Positions 1-14,317 are shown, counted from the first letter of the stretch. The stretch is DNA of 64,000 nucleotides from Paramecium octaurelia (GCA_905182995.1 CAJJDP010000018.1:496001-560000), one strand, 5' to 3'. Translations and numbers: made by a program. The notes: generated by a model not told the origin, from the letters alone.

Positions 1-3000
1 CTAGTAAGACATGGTTTGATGGTTGTGGGATTGCCTTTTGGTGGTAAAACTAGTGCAATCAAAGTATTGGCAGGAGCATTAACCTTACTAAATGAAAGAG
101 GTCAAATGAATGAGAAGAAAGTGTAGATAATCACATTGAATCCCAAATCTATCACTATGAAGGAATTATACGGTAAATTTGATGAAGTCTCTCATGAATG
201 GTATGATGGAGTGTTGGCTGTTAAATTTAGATAATTTGCTAAGGCTGAAGATGAGGATAGAAAATGGTTGATATTTGATGGACCTATTGATGCGGTTTGG
301 ATTGAAAATATGAACACAGTGTTGGATGATAATAAGAAATTATGTTTGAATTCAGGAGAAATCATTGCCATGAGCAAAGCTATGAACATGGTGTTTGAAC
401 CAATGGATTTACAAGCAGCATCTCCAGCCACTGTATCCAGATGCGGTATGATTTATATGGAACCATAAATTGTTGGTTGGAAACCATTGCAAAAGTCATG
501 GATGAATACATTACCAAAAGTACTACTGAAAGAAGATTTAGAGGAAATTTAAGAACTCTATGATGCCATGATGGAACCTCTAATGGAATTCCACTCCCAC
601 TAGAGAATGGCATCAGAAAAGTACGAAATATCTCCTTGTCAGAATGCTAACTTGCTTGTAAGTCACACTAAGTTATTTAAATCTTTGCTCCAAGTCTTCG
701 AAGATGAATAATTGAAGGGCCTTGATGCAAAAATAAGACAAGGATTGTTGCAATAGTAATTTGTATTCGCTTTGATTTGGTCATTCGGAGCTAGTGTTAG
801 TACTGACTTCAGAAAACCCTTTGATCAATTTATGAAGAGATTGTGTGGAGGTGATATTCACACAAAAAATGATGCCCCAAAAAAGAAAGTCGCCATCCCA
901 GATAGAGGCAGTCTTTTTGATTACATTTTCGACTTGAAATAGAACAAGAGTGATGGCGAATGGATTTTATGGACTCAATTGATAGATAAGAATGAGTAGA
1001 TCTCTCCAAAGTTGTAACCACACGAAATTCTAGTGAAAACTACTGATACAGTACGTTATTCGTATTGGTTATTGAAGAACATATTCTCAGGCACAGCCAC
1101 TTTGTTCTGTGGTCCTACTGGTACTGGCAAGAGTGTGTATATCAAGAATGTACTTGCTGAGTTACCTAAGGGACAATATTCTGCAATTGAACTAGGATTC
1201 TCTGCTTAGACTACTTCGACATAAACTCAATTCATTATTGATTAGAAATTAGAGAGAATCAGGAAGGGATACTATGGACCAAGAATAGGCAATTATGTGA
1301 TATTTGTTGATGACTTAAATATGCCAGCAAAGGAGAAGTGGGGTGCTCAACCTCCAATTGAAATCTTGAGATAATTCTTAGATTAAGGTGGTTGGTATGA
1401 CAATGGTGATAAAGAGAAGATGTTCAAGAGCATCATAAATTGCGTGTTTGTTACAGCAATGGGTCCACCAGGAGGAGGAAGAACATTTGTTACTCCCAGA
1501 ATTTTGAGACATTTGAGTTTGATCTCCTTGGCTGCTTTTGATGATGAGACATTGAATCGTATCTTTGGATCCATTTTGAAGTGGTTCTTTACTAATCAGA
1601 ATTTCCCATAGGATATTTTGAAGATGGAATCCAAGATAGTTAATGGAACATTAGAAATATACAAATTGGCAATGAGGGAATTGTTGCCCACTCCAACCAA
1701 GAGTCATTATTTGTTTAACTTGAGAGACTTTGCAAAGGTGATATTGGGCATCTGTCTAGCAGATAAGGACAAGATCAATACAACTGATGTGATGGCTAGA
1801 CTTTGGACTCACGAAGTTTGGAGAGTATTTGCAGACAGACTGATCAATGATGATGATCGTCTATTGATGTTGAGATCAGTAAGGGAGATTATGAGAAAGT
1901 CATTTGGATTGAACTTTGATACCATATTTGAACATCTAGACAAGCCTGATGCTGAGGGTAAGAAAGACAACAAGATTGATTAATTGGATGAGATCAGAGG
2001 TCTAATATTTACTGATGTAATGACACCGATGGGTGCTCCCAAGAGATTCTACGAAGAAGTAATTGACCAAGCAAAATTAGCCAATGCTGTTGAATAGCAA
2101 TTGCAAAACTATAATGATTTGAGTGACAAACCCATGGATTTGGTGTTGTTCTAATTTGCCATCGAGCACTTGTTAGTAATCACACGTATCATGAAACAAC
2201 CTGGTGGTAATGCGTTGCTTGTTGGTGTCGGTGGTTCTGGTAGATAATCATTGGCAAGATTAGCATCTTCTATTGGTGATTTCAAAGTAGTTTAGATAGA
2301 GATATCTAAGTCATATGGAAAATTAGAATGGCATGAAGACATCAAGAAATTGTTGAAGTAATGTGGAGGTAAGAATGAAGCATCTACATTTCTGTTCACT
2401 GACAACTAAATCAAATTGGAATCCTTCGTTGAGGATGTGAATAATTTATTAAATACTTCTGAAGTTCCCAACATCTTCCCAACAGAAGAGAAAACTGAAG
2501 TCACTGAAATGGTCAGACCAGCCTATCAATCTATAAATAAGGAGGGAGAAGCTACTTTGAATCAACTGTATGCTTTCTTCTTGGAAAGAGTCAAAAAGAA
2601 CCTCCATATCGTATTATGCATGTCGCCTATTGGAGACGCCTTCAGAACAAGAGTGAGGATGTTCCCTTCCTTAGTCAATTGTTGTACCATAGATTGGTTT
2701 AATGAATGGCCTCAAGATGCCTTGGTGAGTGTGGCTACAAGGTTCCTTAAGCCAGTAGAAATGGATGACAGAATCAAATAGGAATGCATAGACATGGTGT
2801 AATTCTTCCATCAAAGTACTATGCATTGGGCTAAGAAGTTCTATGATGATCTCAAACGCAAATATTATGTGACTCCAACCAGTTACTTGGAATTGATCGT
2901 AACATTCAAATCCCTGTTGTATGAAAAGAGAAATGAAGTCACCGCTCAGATCAATAAATATAGAAATGGTCTAAGTAAGATCACAACCACTGAAAACAAT

Positions 3001-6000
3001 GTGGAAGGCATGAAAACCAATTTGATTCAATTACAACCTCAATTGAAGGATGCTGCTGAAAAAACCAAGATCAAAATGGATGAAGTACAAAAAGAGAAAG
3101 TACAAGCAGATTCACTCAAGACAGTTATTCAATCAGAAGAGGCTGTGGTGCAAGAGGCAGTCGATAAGGCTAATGCCATCAAGGAGGAATGTGAGGCTGA
3201 GTTGTCTGAAGCCATGCCAGCACTCAAAGCTGCTTAAGATGCCTTGAATGTCTTGGATAAGAAGCAAATTGAATTCTTGAAGCAAATGAAAGCTCCTTCT
3301 ATGACAATCAGGAATATCTTAAGAGCTTTGTGTCTCCTTTTGTATCCAAACCCAACTGAGAAGACCAAGGACAAGGATGGTATTAGATTGGTCACAGATT
3401 GGTGGTCAGCTTCATTGAAGGTCTTGGGAAGATCAGGTCTTCTAGATGAGATGGTTTCATTCAATACTGATACTGTGGAAGAAAAGGTCATTGTTAATTT
3501 GGGTAAATATTTACAGGATCCTGAATACAAGGAGTCCTTAGAATTGTCTGCAGCTGAAAATGCATCCCCTGCTTGTAAAGTTATTATGATGTGGATCAAT
3601 GGTGTGTATAACTTCTATTTTGTTAACAAAAAGGTTAAACCCAAGAAGATTGCCTTGGCAGAGTCCTAGGCTCAAGTGGATGGTTTGAATGCCAAGTTAG
3701 CTGTAAAGCAAAAGGAATTGAATGATGCCAATGAGAAAGTTAGCAAATTAAATAAAGAATTACAACAAACTATTGACAATAAAAATAGATTAGAAAATGA
3801 ATATGAAGAATGCTCCAAATAATTAGAAAGAGCCAAGAAGCTTATTGAATCATTAGGAGGAGAAAAAGGTAGATGGGGAGCATTTGCTGAGCAACTAGAA
3901 GCCAACTATATCACATTGACAGGAGATGTATTGACATCAGCAGGTATGATTGCATATTCAGGTGCCTTTACTCAAGCATTTAGAATTGAGATTGTCAAAG
4001 AATGGGTAGCTAAATGTGTTGAAAAAAGTATTCCTTCTTCTTAGATATTCTCATTGCTAACAGTCTTAGGAGAACCTGTAAAAATCAGAGCTTGGAACAT
4101 TGATGGTTTGCCTTCAGATCAATTCTCTATTGAAAACAGTATCATTCTGTTCAAAGCCAGAAGATGGCCACTTTGTATCGACCCATAAGGACAAGCAAAC
4201 AAATGGATCAAGAAGATGGAACACTCAAGAAAAATTGCTATCATCAAATTATCAGACTCTGATTTCTTGAGATAATTGGAAAATGCCATCCAATTCGGAA
4301 AACCAGTATTGTTGGAGAATGTTCTGGAGGAATTGGATGCTTCACTCACTCCCATTCTCTTAAAGTAAGTATTCACTAAAGGAAACACATCCTATATCAA
4401 ATTGGGAGAGAGCACAATTGAATATTCAAATCAATTCCAATTCTACATTACAACTAAACTCAGAAATCCCCACTATTTACCTGAAATATCAACCAAGGTG
4501 ACTTTGCTGAACTTTATGATCACATATGAAGGATTGAGTGATCAACTATTAGGTATTTTGGTTAAGAAAGAGAGACCTGATCTGGAGAGAGAAAAGGAAA
4601 GACTCATTATGGAAGGTGCTAGTAATAAAAAGTAATTGGCAGAAATTGAATAAAAGATTTTGGAAGTCTTATCTGGAAATAAGAATATTTTAACAGATGA
4701 AACTGCAATTGAGATTTTAACAGCATCTAAATTAAAATCAAATGAAATTAGTGAGAAATAAATTATTGCTGAATAGACAGAGAAAAATATTGATGCTGCC
4801 AGACAAGAGTACGTCTCTGTTGCATAATAAGCTTCTTGCTTATTCTTTGTCATTTCTGATCTCAACAATATTGATCCCATGTATTAATATTCACTTGTCT
4901 ATTTTATTGATCTCTTCACTCAATCAATTGTAAAATCAGATAAATCAGACAATATTGGCATCAGACTGGAGAATCTCAAAAACTATTTCCTGCTCTCCTT
5001 GTATAGAAACATTTGTAGATCATTATTTGAGAAGGATAAATTGTTATTCTCCTTCCTTCTGGCAACGAGAGTGATGGAATTCCGTAAACAATTAGATTAA
5101 GAGGCATTCAGATTTTTGATGACTGGAGGGTTGTCCTTATAAGAAAAGATGCCCGATCAACCTAAAACAGACTGGGTATTACCGAAGAATTGGGGAGAAA
5201 TCACTCGATTGAGTTTGCTACCAACAACCTAAGGATTCCATGAATACTTCTACAAGGATGACTACTTGAATGGATTCAAGAGAATTTATGATTCCTTATA
5301 ACCACAATCTGAAGATTTACCAGGAGAACTTAAAGATAAATACACAAACCCATTGATAAAGTTGTGTGTATTAAGATGCATCAGACCAGATAAATTGATT
5401 CCTGCCATTTAGATATTTGTTCATGGGTATTTGGGAGAGGAATTCATCTTCCCACCTGCTTTCAACTTGGCTGAGATCTATGAAGACAGTTCTTCAGTAA
5501 CTCCTCTCATCTTTGTCTTATCTCCAGGATCAGATCCATTTGCTTCATTGAGTGTATTTGCCAATGCTAAGAACAAATCCTTTGCTCAAATTTCATTGGG
5601 ATAAGGCTAAGGACCATTAGCACAAAAATTGATATCAGAAGGTGTAATCAATGGAAGTTGGGTAGTGTTACAAAATTGTCACTTGGCAGTTTCTTGGATG
5701 AACACTCTAGAGAAGATCTGCGAAGAATTATCACCAGATCCTAAACAAACTCATCCTGAATTTAGATTGTGGCTCACCAGTTATCCAAGTCCTCAATTCC
5801 CCACTGCCATCTTATAAGCTGGTATTAAGATGACTAATGAACCTCCAAAGGGATTAAAGGCTAATTTACAAGGATCCTATTTGACCGATCCAATCTCAAA
5901 TGACGAATTCTTTTCTGGTTGTAATAAGCCCGAATGGTTTAAGAGATTGCTATTTGGTTTGTGTTTCTTCCATGCAGTTATTCAAGAACGAAGGAAGTAT

Positions 6001-7347
6001 GGACCTCTTGGATGGAACATCCCTTATGAATTTAACGAGTCAGATCTACGTATCTGTGTCAGATAATTAAGAATGTTCTTGGATGAAAATGATTAGGTAC
6101 CTTTTGAGGCATTAAGATATTTGACTGCAGAATGCAATTATGGTGGAAGAGTCACAGATGACAAGGACAGAAACCTTATCAAAATTCTACTTGAGGATTA
6201 CTATTGTCCATAAGTAATTGATGAAAATGAGAAATACAATTTTGGTTATGAAGAATACAATGCACCTCATTATGAAACAAGGGAAGAATATTTGGATCAT
6301 ATCAAATAACTCCCACTTTTGACTCCACCTCAAATATTTGGTTTCCATCCAAATGCTGATATCACCAAAGATATGAACGAAACAAATCTTATTCTAGACT
6401 CTTTATTATTGTGTTCAGCTTAAGGTGGTAGTTCAAGTGGACAATCATTTGAATAAGTGCTTGAATAATTGGTCAAAACAATTATGACGGATTTCCCTGA
6501 AGAATTCAATTACGAACAAGCCACTGAAAAATATCCATTCAATCCTAAAGAATCCATGAATACAGTGCTTACATAAGAATTAACTAGATTTAATAAGTTG
6601 ATCAACATCATTAGAAAAAGCATGGATGATCTCAAACTTGCTCTTATGGGTAAGATCTTAATGAGTCCACAACTCGAAAGAGCCAGCAGACAATTATTTG
6701 ATGGTAAAGTCCCTGATCTTTGGATGGAAAAATCTTATCCCTCATTAAAACCACTAGGAAGTTACGTAATTGATCTTAAGGCTAGATTGACCTTCTTCTA
6801 GAAATGGTTGGATGAAGGAATTCCTTACAATTATTGGTTATCTGGATTCTTCTTTACCCAAAGTTATCTTACTGGTGTCTTATAAAATTTTGCAAGAAAA
6901 TATGTAATTCCCATCGATGAAATTAAATTCGAATACAAGGTACTTCTACTGTCATTATTTTTAGATTATGGATTAATCAATCGATGAACATATTTAATCC
7001 AGACCAGAAGATGGAGCCTATGTTTGGGGTTTATATTTAGAGGGTGCCAAATGGAATTTCCATACCATGGAACTCGATGAATCAGATCCAAAAGTACTAT
7101 TTATTATAGAATTTAGGTTTTATTCACAAAATGTCCTACCATTTAATTATGTCCTATGCATATTTCTAAGATTGATCCTCCTCCTACTTATAATTGTCCC
7201 CTCTACAAAACTAGTGCCAGAAGAGGAGTGTTGTCTACAACTGGTCACTCTACTAATTTTGTGATGTACGTCAGACTATATACTTCCAAACCAGAGAGAT
7301 TCTGGGTTAAAAGAGGTGTAGCCCTACTTACACAATTGGACGATTGA
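1..7347 (+). CDS. Axonemal dynein heavy chain (C-terminal part, 5' end outside window)
   Basis: Motor subunit that drives ciliary beating by ATP-dependent movement along microtubules. Frame 1 is open from base 1; 2,432 residues are present. In order: an AAA2 P-loop GLPFGGKTS (about nt 37-63), an AAA3 P-loop GPTGTGKS (about 1111-1134), an AAA4 loop GVGGSGRQS (about 2224-2250), stalk coiled coils (about 2930-3260 and 3660-3860) flanking a microtubule-binding domain, then AAA5, AAA6 and the C-terminal domain ending [12 protein letters not shown]. Two introns close to the 3' end, 6940-6964 and 7094-7116, restore the conserved C-terminal frame. The GPTGTGKS form and the C-terminus resemble single-headed inner-arm dyneins (DNAH3/7/12 type); that subclass is inference. 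Tail, linker and AAA1 lie upstream of the window. Confidence 0.96.
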
Positions 7348-7481
7348 CAGTAATATAAAAATAATTATTAAATTATTAAATTATCAATACATGTGTTGAT
7401 ATTGCTTAAATTTAAATCCTATTAAATTTCACATATATCAATTCGAAATAAGTTTGCTTACGAAATATTAATTGATTTTCT

Positions 7482-8983
7482 ATGTACATTATTCAATCTG
7501 CTGCTGAAAACATAAGAACCCTCGATATTTTTGGAATGGATGTGCATCTCCTTAGCCAAAGATCAAACACACATAAAACATATTCAGGAGCAGCTGCCTC
7601 AATCTTTATTTTATCTGTCCTCCTCTATTCCTTCTACTCGTTTATCTTATAGATGAACGAAGGCAAAAATGCAATTCTCAATAGACAAGAGGCACTCCTG
7701 TAAAATAATGAAGTAATACATAAATTCAAATATAAGGGGTACACCTTTGATGCAAAGGATTTCATTTTTATCACTGGCCTTTTGGATGGAGCAGGGTAAC
7801 CAATTATGAATCAGAATAATAGTATCTATTCAGTCACGTTCTATTTTTGTAATAAATCTTTGTCAGACACTCAATGCACCTATTTTTCCAGTACTATTTG
7901 TGGTGACATTATCACTGAATTATCTTAGGTAAATTCAGTTTAATCCGTTTTAGAAAATGGGTGTACCAAAAGATTATTAGTACATTAGTTACTGTCTTGA
8001 CTAACAGAAGGCTGAGAACTTTTCAACAGTCCGATTATAAAGTTCTCAAAGAATGGACAATTTTACATTATTTGGAGTATTACTTAATAAATGTGTGAAT
8101 AGCACAGAAAAAAATGGTAATTTCTATTCTTAATTTAGATTGTGCCCCCCAAGAACAAATTGACTAATTGGTCACTAACTCAAATTTCTATTACTCCTAT
8201 ACAAATTATTAGTTCAGAAAGGATCTAAATAGTTATCCCTTTGAAACTATGCAAAATTTTGATGTTACAACTTTGTACCCAAAACTAAAAAAATATATTA
8301 AAGTTTTATACTCTTATAGCACTGCTTACTTAGAGTACAATCCTTTTTACTTCTTTCCTTAAACTACTGAATGCCAGTCCATAGAGTATGATTAATCAAT
8401 AATCGATACAGTTGTAATTTCTGATGATGACGCTCAACTAGCTTAAGTAGAATTACATTTAGGAGTTAAAAAATTCATAAGTCATGTCACTTATCAAACT
8501 TTGATGGATGTTGCTGCGAAATTAGGGGGATTTTTTACAATTCTTAAAATCTGTGTTTCAATAATTTTGCACCCAATCTAATGGTGTCAATATAGATTAT
8601 ACTTGATCAATCGTTATTTAGACATTAAAAAAGGAAACAGATCTCTTACAAACTTGATGGACATTGAAAATCTAGATTTCTTATAAGTTGTATTTCTGAA
8701 AAATAAGAGATAGTATTTTCATGAATAAAATCGGATTATCGACAAACTCTTGGATATTGCAGAAATCGCATTTAATCCTTTAAAACTAATACGGCAGGTT
8801 GAGGATCTACAGTTTTCTATCAAATAGCTTGATGTTTCAAAAACGAAAAGGTATCGATTAGAAGAAAATGAACATGAGCAAATAGAAATTAAAAGTATTT
8901 GCAGATCCATAAATTAAGAGTTAGACTCAAATGGACAATAAAAAATATTACCTAGTATCAAAGTTAATATAACGAGCAAGTGA
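7482..8983 (+). CDS. Two-transmembrane-segment protein of a ciliate family, function unknown
   Basis: 484 residues after removing introns 7929-7953 (25 nt) and 8117-8138 (22 nt). The ATG at 7482 follows an in-frame TGA at 7473. A hydrophobic segment near residues 30-50 (AASIFILSVLLYSFYSF) and another near residue 320-340 (GGFFTILKICVSIILHPI) bracket a region with several cysteines, which suggests a loop exposed outside the cytoplasm. The tail is charged and probably cytoplasmic. The layout is like a large group of uncharacterised ciliate membrane proteins; I recognise no catalytic motif. It starts 134 bp after the dynein stop on the same strand. Confidence 0.8.
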
Positions 8984-9081
8984 TTAAAATATTGGTTATT
9001 ATTGAAATATATTTGTATGTTAATCAATGACATAATAAACCTTTGAATTAATCAAAATGATTTGTATTTCTTTAATTATTA

Positions 9082-9717
9082 ATGATTATTCATTAAAACT
9101 GGAGATCCGAGAAAATCTAACTTATTAAAGATGTTATTAAAAATAAAAATGTTCTTCCACCCTACATCTAAGGAAAAATATTGAAATAGTTAGATTTCTA
9201 AGTAAAAGCACTTGAAAATAGAAGCAATGAGTCACTTTCTCCAAAAAAGAAAAATACAAATTTGAAACCTCCACCGCTTACAAAATATGATTCCAAATTC
9301 GAAAGAAGCTATAGTATTGGAAATCCTTTGGAATAAGAATGCATTAAATGCAAAAAGTTCATATTTTAAAATGGTGCTGTGTTGCAATGTACTAAAACTT
9401 AACATCATCTACACGAGAGATGTATCCTTTAGCATTTAAAGGAATCATATTTAAATAATCAACTTAATTTTGTATGTGTCTGTGGAAAGAAACTAATTCC
9501 AGAATAGATAAAAACAATCAATATTAAAGGAATTGAGGACTTGGTTAATTCAATTTATTCAAAATAATTAAAGGAGATCTCAAATTCAATATCTATTGAA
9601 AAATGTAGAAATCCATAATGTGATTTTTTTTGGATAAATGATTTTAAATTGTAAAAACTAAAATATCATGGGAAGTAATTGAAAACACAGTCCAAAAAAT
9701 ATTGTCCATTTTGTTGA
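9082..9717 (+). CDS. Small RING/IBR-like zinc-binding protein
   Basis: Intronless, 211 residues; the ATG at 9082 lies just downstream of an in-frame TGA at 9058. The N-terminal half is basic and polar. From about residue 87 there is a Cys/His series: ECIKCKK, then a Cys, an HHLHERC cluster and VCVCGKK, spaced like a degenerate RING finger. A second group (KCRNPQC ... KYCPFC, ending the protein) looks like part of an IBR-type zinc site. This would fit an E3 ubiquitin-ligase-like protein, but only the zinc-ligand pattern supports that; the ligand order is not canonical, so the function is inference. Confidence 0.7.
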
Positions 9718-10162
9718 TTGAATGTTTATTGCATGATTTATAAAGAAATTAATTTGTATGTTAACACGAAAGATTGAATCCATTTCTAAACAGTTAAATT
9801 CAAATTTCATTTTTGATGTTTAATAATTTTAATGTTGTTAGTATTATTTAAATTATTAGAGCTGCCAATTAATGTAAGTGAATTAAATTTATTCTTAAAT
9901 CAAATGAAAAAATATTGTCATTCTTTTCAATTCATTATCTATAATCATAACATTCTTTTATTCTCTTATGTCCTACTAATTGATATTACATTATGTGGAA
10001 TAATTATGTGTTTAGACATAAAGATATTTGTGATTTGGCTGAATCTTTCGAGACTGAGAAAGTACATAGTTTTTCTAATCAATAATCTTGGAGATTACTA
10101 TATATTTGTATTTTAAATATTCATTTTGTTATTTATGTTATATAATTAATTTAATTTATAGG
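9718..10162 (+). other. AT-rich spacer with unconvincing open frames
   Basis: Between the zinc-finger protein and the sorting nexin. A 94-codon hydrophobic frame at 9832-10116 and a shorter ATG frame at 9993 exist, but with TGA as the only stop such lengths arise easily in AT-rich DNA. Neither shows a motif or clean intron phasing. Confidence 0.4.
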
Positions 10163-11616
10163 ATGTCAGACGAAGAACAACCCCAATGTGATTATCAGAA
10201 GTTCCTGAATCAACTACATACAGTTAAAAAAATGGATGATGTCGAGGTCTTAGATTCAAGTGATGAATTTTAAATGGAAAAGAACGAGACTCAATACAGT
10301 TAGCAGAATATTTACCATTCAGGATTGGATGAATTTGTTATTCCACCTAAAGAATAAGACTCAGTTTCAATAGATACTAAGCCCTACGAAAGTACATAAA
10401 TTGTTAAACCAAAGATTCAGCCCGTCTAAGTATGCTGTTTAAATTTTAATTAGTTACCTCCTTTATCGAAAAAGATAAACAAAGCTAATGAAAGAAAATT
10501 TTGTTTTAAAAATGTGGAAATCAATTAATAGTTGTTAAAATATGAGACAGTTTTTTATGAAATTGAAAGTTATATTGACGAAAATGATAAAGCACTTGTT
10601 ACAAGATAATATTCTGATTTTGAATGGCTTTTCGAAGAGCTTGTCGAGAACTTTCCAGGTATCATTATACCTTCCATTCCCTAAAAGAATGTGCTCGCTA
10701 AATTCAATATCACAAGCTATACAAGTTCCATTCGATCATAAAGATAAAAAGGGCTTGAAGAATTTTTAAGAAAAGCCTTAAGTCATGTTCAGCTAAAAGA
10801 TTGTGAAATTATTGAAAAATTCATGACCTTATAGGATTAAGACTTCAAAAAACTTGTGTAGAACTATTAAGCATAAAAATAATAGAAATTATTGATAAAT
10901 GTCAGTAAAAATATGGTTGTGAATGCATTTGGAAAAATTGGAAACATCTTTTTTAGTATTTATTATTCATTATCTATTCTCAGATGCATAAAACAATGAC
11001 AACGAGATGGAAAAATATTGCTAAATTGCTGTGTAAGAAATCAATATATAGAAAGTTAAGATCAAGAATATAAGGGATCAATTGGAAAAGACTTTCCTCA
11101 ATAAATACGAATAGAGCAAATAATTTATGAAATTGTCCACTCTCTACGATGAAATTTAGAATGATATCGGATACAAGGAGCATTTTAATTCAAAATGTGA
11201 AACCATTTCAATTGCATTGAGAGATTCATTTGCCAATGTTATGCCAATAATCTACACGATTGATGTAATAATATATTGAAAATTAGGCTAGTAATACTTA
11301 TTAGACATGGAAGTAGTTTTGAATAGCGTGAAATACAGAGCAGATTTATAATAATTAATAACTGATCATGCTGCTGCTTTAACAAGTGCCAAATATACTG
11401 TATAATATATTTTTAATTGAAAAGCCTGAACAATAAGCCTTGATCTAGACTTAATTAAATGATCATTAAAAAAACATGAGTAAGTTTGTGGAAAGCTTTA
11501 AAAAAGAATACGAAACCTTTACAGATCAATATAATAAACATTTTAATAAGATGATGCAGACAGTATTACAAATATGGCAACAAATCAATACTCAAATGTA
11601 AGAAACTTGGCTTTGA
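10163..11616 (+). CDS. Sorting nexin (PX domain plus BAR-like helical region)
   Basis: 449 residues with four introns: 10430-10453, 10956-10983, 11265-11291 and 11400-11424. Sorting nexins bind PI3P on endosomes through the PX domain and tubulate membrane with the BAR domain. The N-terminus is acidic and Gln-rich. The PX domain (about residues 120-230) shows TRQYSDFEWLFEELVENFPG, IPSIPQK and RQKGLEEFLRKAL. The remaining 200 residues are long amphipathic helices (QLEKTFLNKYEQSKQFMKLS, MEVVLNSVKYRADLQQLITD) matching a Vps5/SNX1-2-type BAR. A likely retromer-associated SNX-BAR; the exact subgroup is not certain. The 27-nt third intron was chosen because a 22-nt alternative brings a TGA into frame. 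Confidence 0.9.
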
Positions 11617-11889
11617 TTTTTTAATAAAAGAAACTAATTTAATAGTTAGATTATTAATCATTACGTTAATTTCCTAAATCTGCTTAGATTTTCAAAATCA
11701 TTATCTACATCTGAAATTTAAAAAATCCTGTTCCTTAATTTTGACTATTTTTCTTATTTTTATAACTTCTTACAGTATTTTTGATAATACAGAAGATAGA
11801 AGTAACTACGTATCAATAATAAGTGAAGTTTAAACTGAATATAAATAAGTGACAATGAATATAAGCTGAACAATTTATTTAGATAATAA

Positions 11890-13185
11890 TCAATCTTAAA
11901 ATACCTATTGAAAAAAGGGATGATGAACTAGTTTTCTCAATGGGATTCTTTCTTCAGGATCTATTCTAAGCATTTTTCTAATCAGATCAATAAATATGGC
12001 ATGTTTAGCTGGTATTAATTCTTCAAAAGTTTTCAATTTTTTAACTCTTTCTATTGCAGAATCGCTTGGTGCCACAGAATTCCATTTGAAATATGATCGA
12101 TGCTAATCAAAGTACCTCTAATTTCAATAAGTGTACTTTTAATCATAATTGAAGAATGTTTTATATTTGGAGTTCTTGAAGTGACGGTAATCCATAGGTC
12201 CAATAGCTTTTTCGATCATGGCTATGTGTTCTAAATCATCTTTATTTTAGAAATACAATTCGCCTATAGAATAATTGAGATTAATTAATACCGGTATACA
12301 ATTCTAATAACACACAAGCTAAGCACCAAATATCACTCCTCTCATTCCATTTTGGATAGCCCATAATCACTTCAGGAGCACGATATTGTCTTGTGTTAAT
12401 GACAGTACTGTGATATTCATGTTCAAAGGTGGCACCACCAAGATCTATGATTTTAAGGATTTCTCGCTCAGGAACCCAAATTCTAAATAAAATGGAATAT
12501 AAATAGATACTGTCTTCCTTTGAAGGGGACCAACTTATATTCACAATTGGTAGTTAAAATATTCTCTGGTTTGAGATCTGTGTGAGTTATCTAATTTTGA
12601 TGAAGGAAAGCCACTGAGATGATGATCTATTTAGCAAATGATTACACATATTTCATAGGAAAACCGATGTAATTGTTCTGTTTTATTAAGTCATATAATG
12701 ATTTCCCTAACTTAATGATTATTTTAGAAATACCCTCTCGAAAACCATGAAATAATTGTTATATCTTTCAAACGATGTAAACAGCCTCACAATATTAAAT
12801 GCCCCACTCTTATCCTTATCCTAAATATACCACAAAATTTTGGTTTCAATTTTGGCTGATTCTATGTACCTTTCTACAGCCCTTATGCACTTTTAAATCC
12901 AATTAATATTACTTTCATGGCATAATAATTATTATTAGTAGTATTGCAGGTTTTAACTTCTAAAACACGACCAAAGGTGCCATCTCCTAAAAATCGTGTG
13001 ATCATAAATTATCCTGCTTTTATTTTCATGCCTATTTGATATTCAAAATGGCCAGCATCTTAATCCTCTTTCTTTTTGTTTTTTCTTCTCTATTTTTTGT
13101 GAGAGTATCTTGATGAAGATGATGAACTTGAGGATGATGATCTTGATGAAGACCTTGAAGATGAGGAACTAGAAGAGGAACTCAT
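11890..13185 (-). CDS. LAMMER/CLK-family dual-specificity protein kinase
   Basis: 390 residues, five introns (12890-12912, 12711-12733, 12483-12510, 12264-12291, 12116-12136). LAMMER kinases phosphorylate SR splicing factors. An N-terminal tract of about 32 residues is almost pure Ser with Arg, like the RS tails it may recognise. The kinase domain is complete: GDGTFGRV loop, YAMK lysine, HTDLKPEN catalytic loop (HT rather than HR is the family hallmark), DLGGATFEHEYHST activation segment, RAPEVIMG, and the signature helix EHIAMIEKAIG in place of EHLAMMERILG. The C-lobe ends HHPFF. It is divergently oriented to the RS-rich protein. The first 247 bases of the coding region are repeated at 14319-14565 because of the assembly duplication. 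Confidence 0.93.
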
Positions 13186-14317
13186 TAAAATAAATAAATT
13201 AATTATTTGATAATCATTCTAATTTTGGGATTATATCCTACTTATTTTATTATAAATCCTAATATAATCTTGATTATTATCATTATGACAATCCATTTAC
13301 CTTTAATTCTTCTTTAAGTAGATTTTATATATTATTTTAAATAAAGAACATTTTCATTTATTATACACTCTATTTTTCGATCCATGTTTTATGTAAAAAT
13401 ATATACTACTCTCAAAATATCACTGATTTGCTCTAATATTAATGTTAAAATTGAAATACAATATTTCTATTTATTAAGCTCTTTTCAATACACCATCTTT
13501 TGTTTTAAATATTAATATTTTTACTTTGTCGTATACCATACTATAACATAAATTAGAACTTAATCATCCTTTATAGCTCTTGCTTAAAAGACTTAATTAG
13601 AAATAATTATTAATACATCATCCATCATTAGTTGTTTTTCAAAATAAATTTATGCTCTAATATTTTTGAAGTTTCAATTAATTTTTTATTTAGTAAAATA
13701 ATTAAATTAATAGATATATCTCCATATAGCAAACAATAACTATATTGATTAAATATTAAATTAGATGTTCAAAAATTGCTCTGTAAATACTAGACAATCC
13801 ATTCTTAACTTTTTATAATGATATTTAAAAAAAATAGAATTTATAAAAAAACACATCTATGATCATTTTAATAATTGTAATCATTAGATCAAAGGAATTA
13901 AAATTGTTTACAAAATAAATAACAAATTTCTATTGAATTAATAAATGCTTCAATAAATCATATATTGTTGACTAAAATATAGTATTTAGATTATAAAATT
14001 CTTCTTGAGTAAAATAATTGATGAAATTGCTTGAGAATAGCGTTTAATAGAATTATATATTAAAATACAAGTCTATTTTAATCAAAGCTTTAGCTTCGCA
14101 TAGAAGTTTAGAAATTAGATATGTACTTAAATAGAAATTTTAAGAATAACCTCAATATATATTTGTGTTTGAGTTATTTTCTGCTTCATAATAAATTCAT
14201 TATTGGATAAAATAATAAAAAGTTTATATAATTTATTTAAAATTATGTCAAAGAGAAGAAAGAATAGCTCCTCTTCATCATCATCCTCGTCTTCATCTTC
14301 GTCTCCGGAGAAAAAGA
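12938..14317. repeat. Direct repeat copy 1 (1,380-bp unit)
   Basis: From 12939 to 14317 every line matches 14319-15697 at a fixed offset of 1,380 bases with no difference I can see. It covers the 5' part of the LAMMER kinase, the whole divergent intergenic region and the first 24 codons of the RS-rich gene. It stops exactly at the N at 14318. Confidence 0.97.
14245..14317 (+). pseudogene. Truncated duplicate of the RS-rich protein 5' end
   Basis: Identical to the first 73 bases of the gene at 15625, starting MSKRRKNSSSS and ending at the N. No continuation of the gene follows. Probably an assembly product rather than a real pseudogene. Confidence 0.85.

Noticed and set aside
1-7347. Possibility that dynein is several broken genes because standard-code translation gives many short ORFs
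   Set aside because: All fragments are in frame 1 and join seamlessly when TAA/TAG are read as Gln.
12281-12544. Reading the LAMMER kinase fragment as a complete small kinase
   Set aside because: It is one exon stretch of a longer gene; short introns on both sides connect it to the P-loop and the LAMMER helix.
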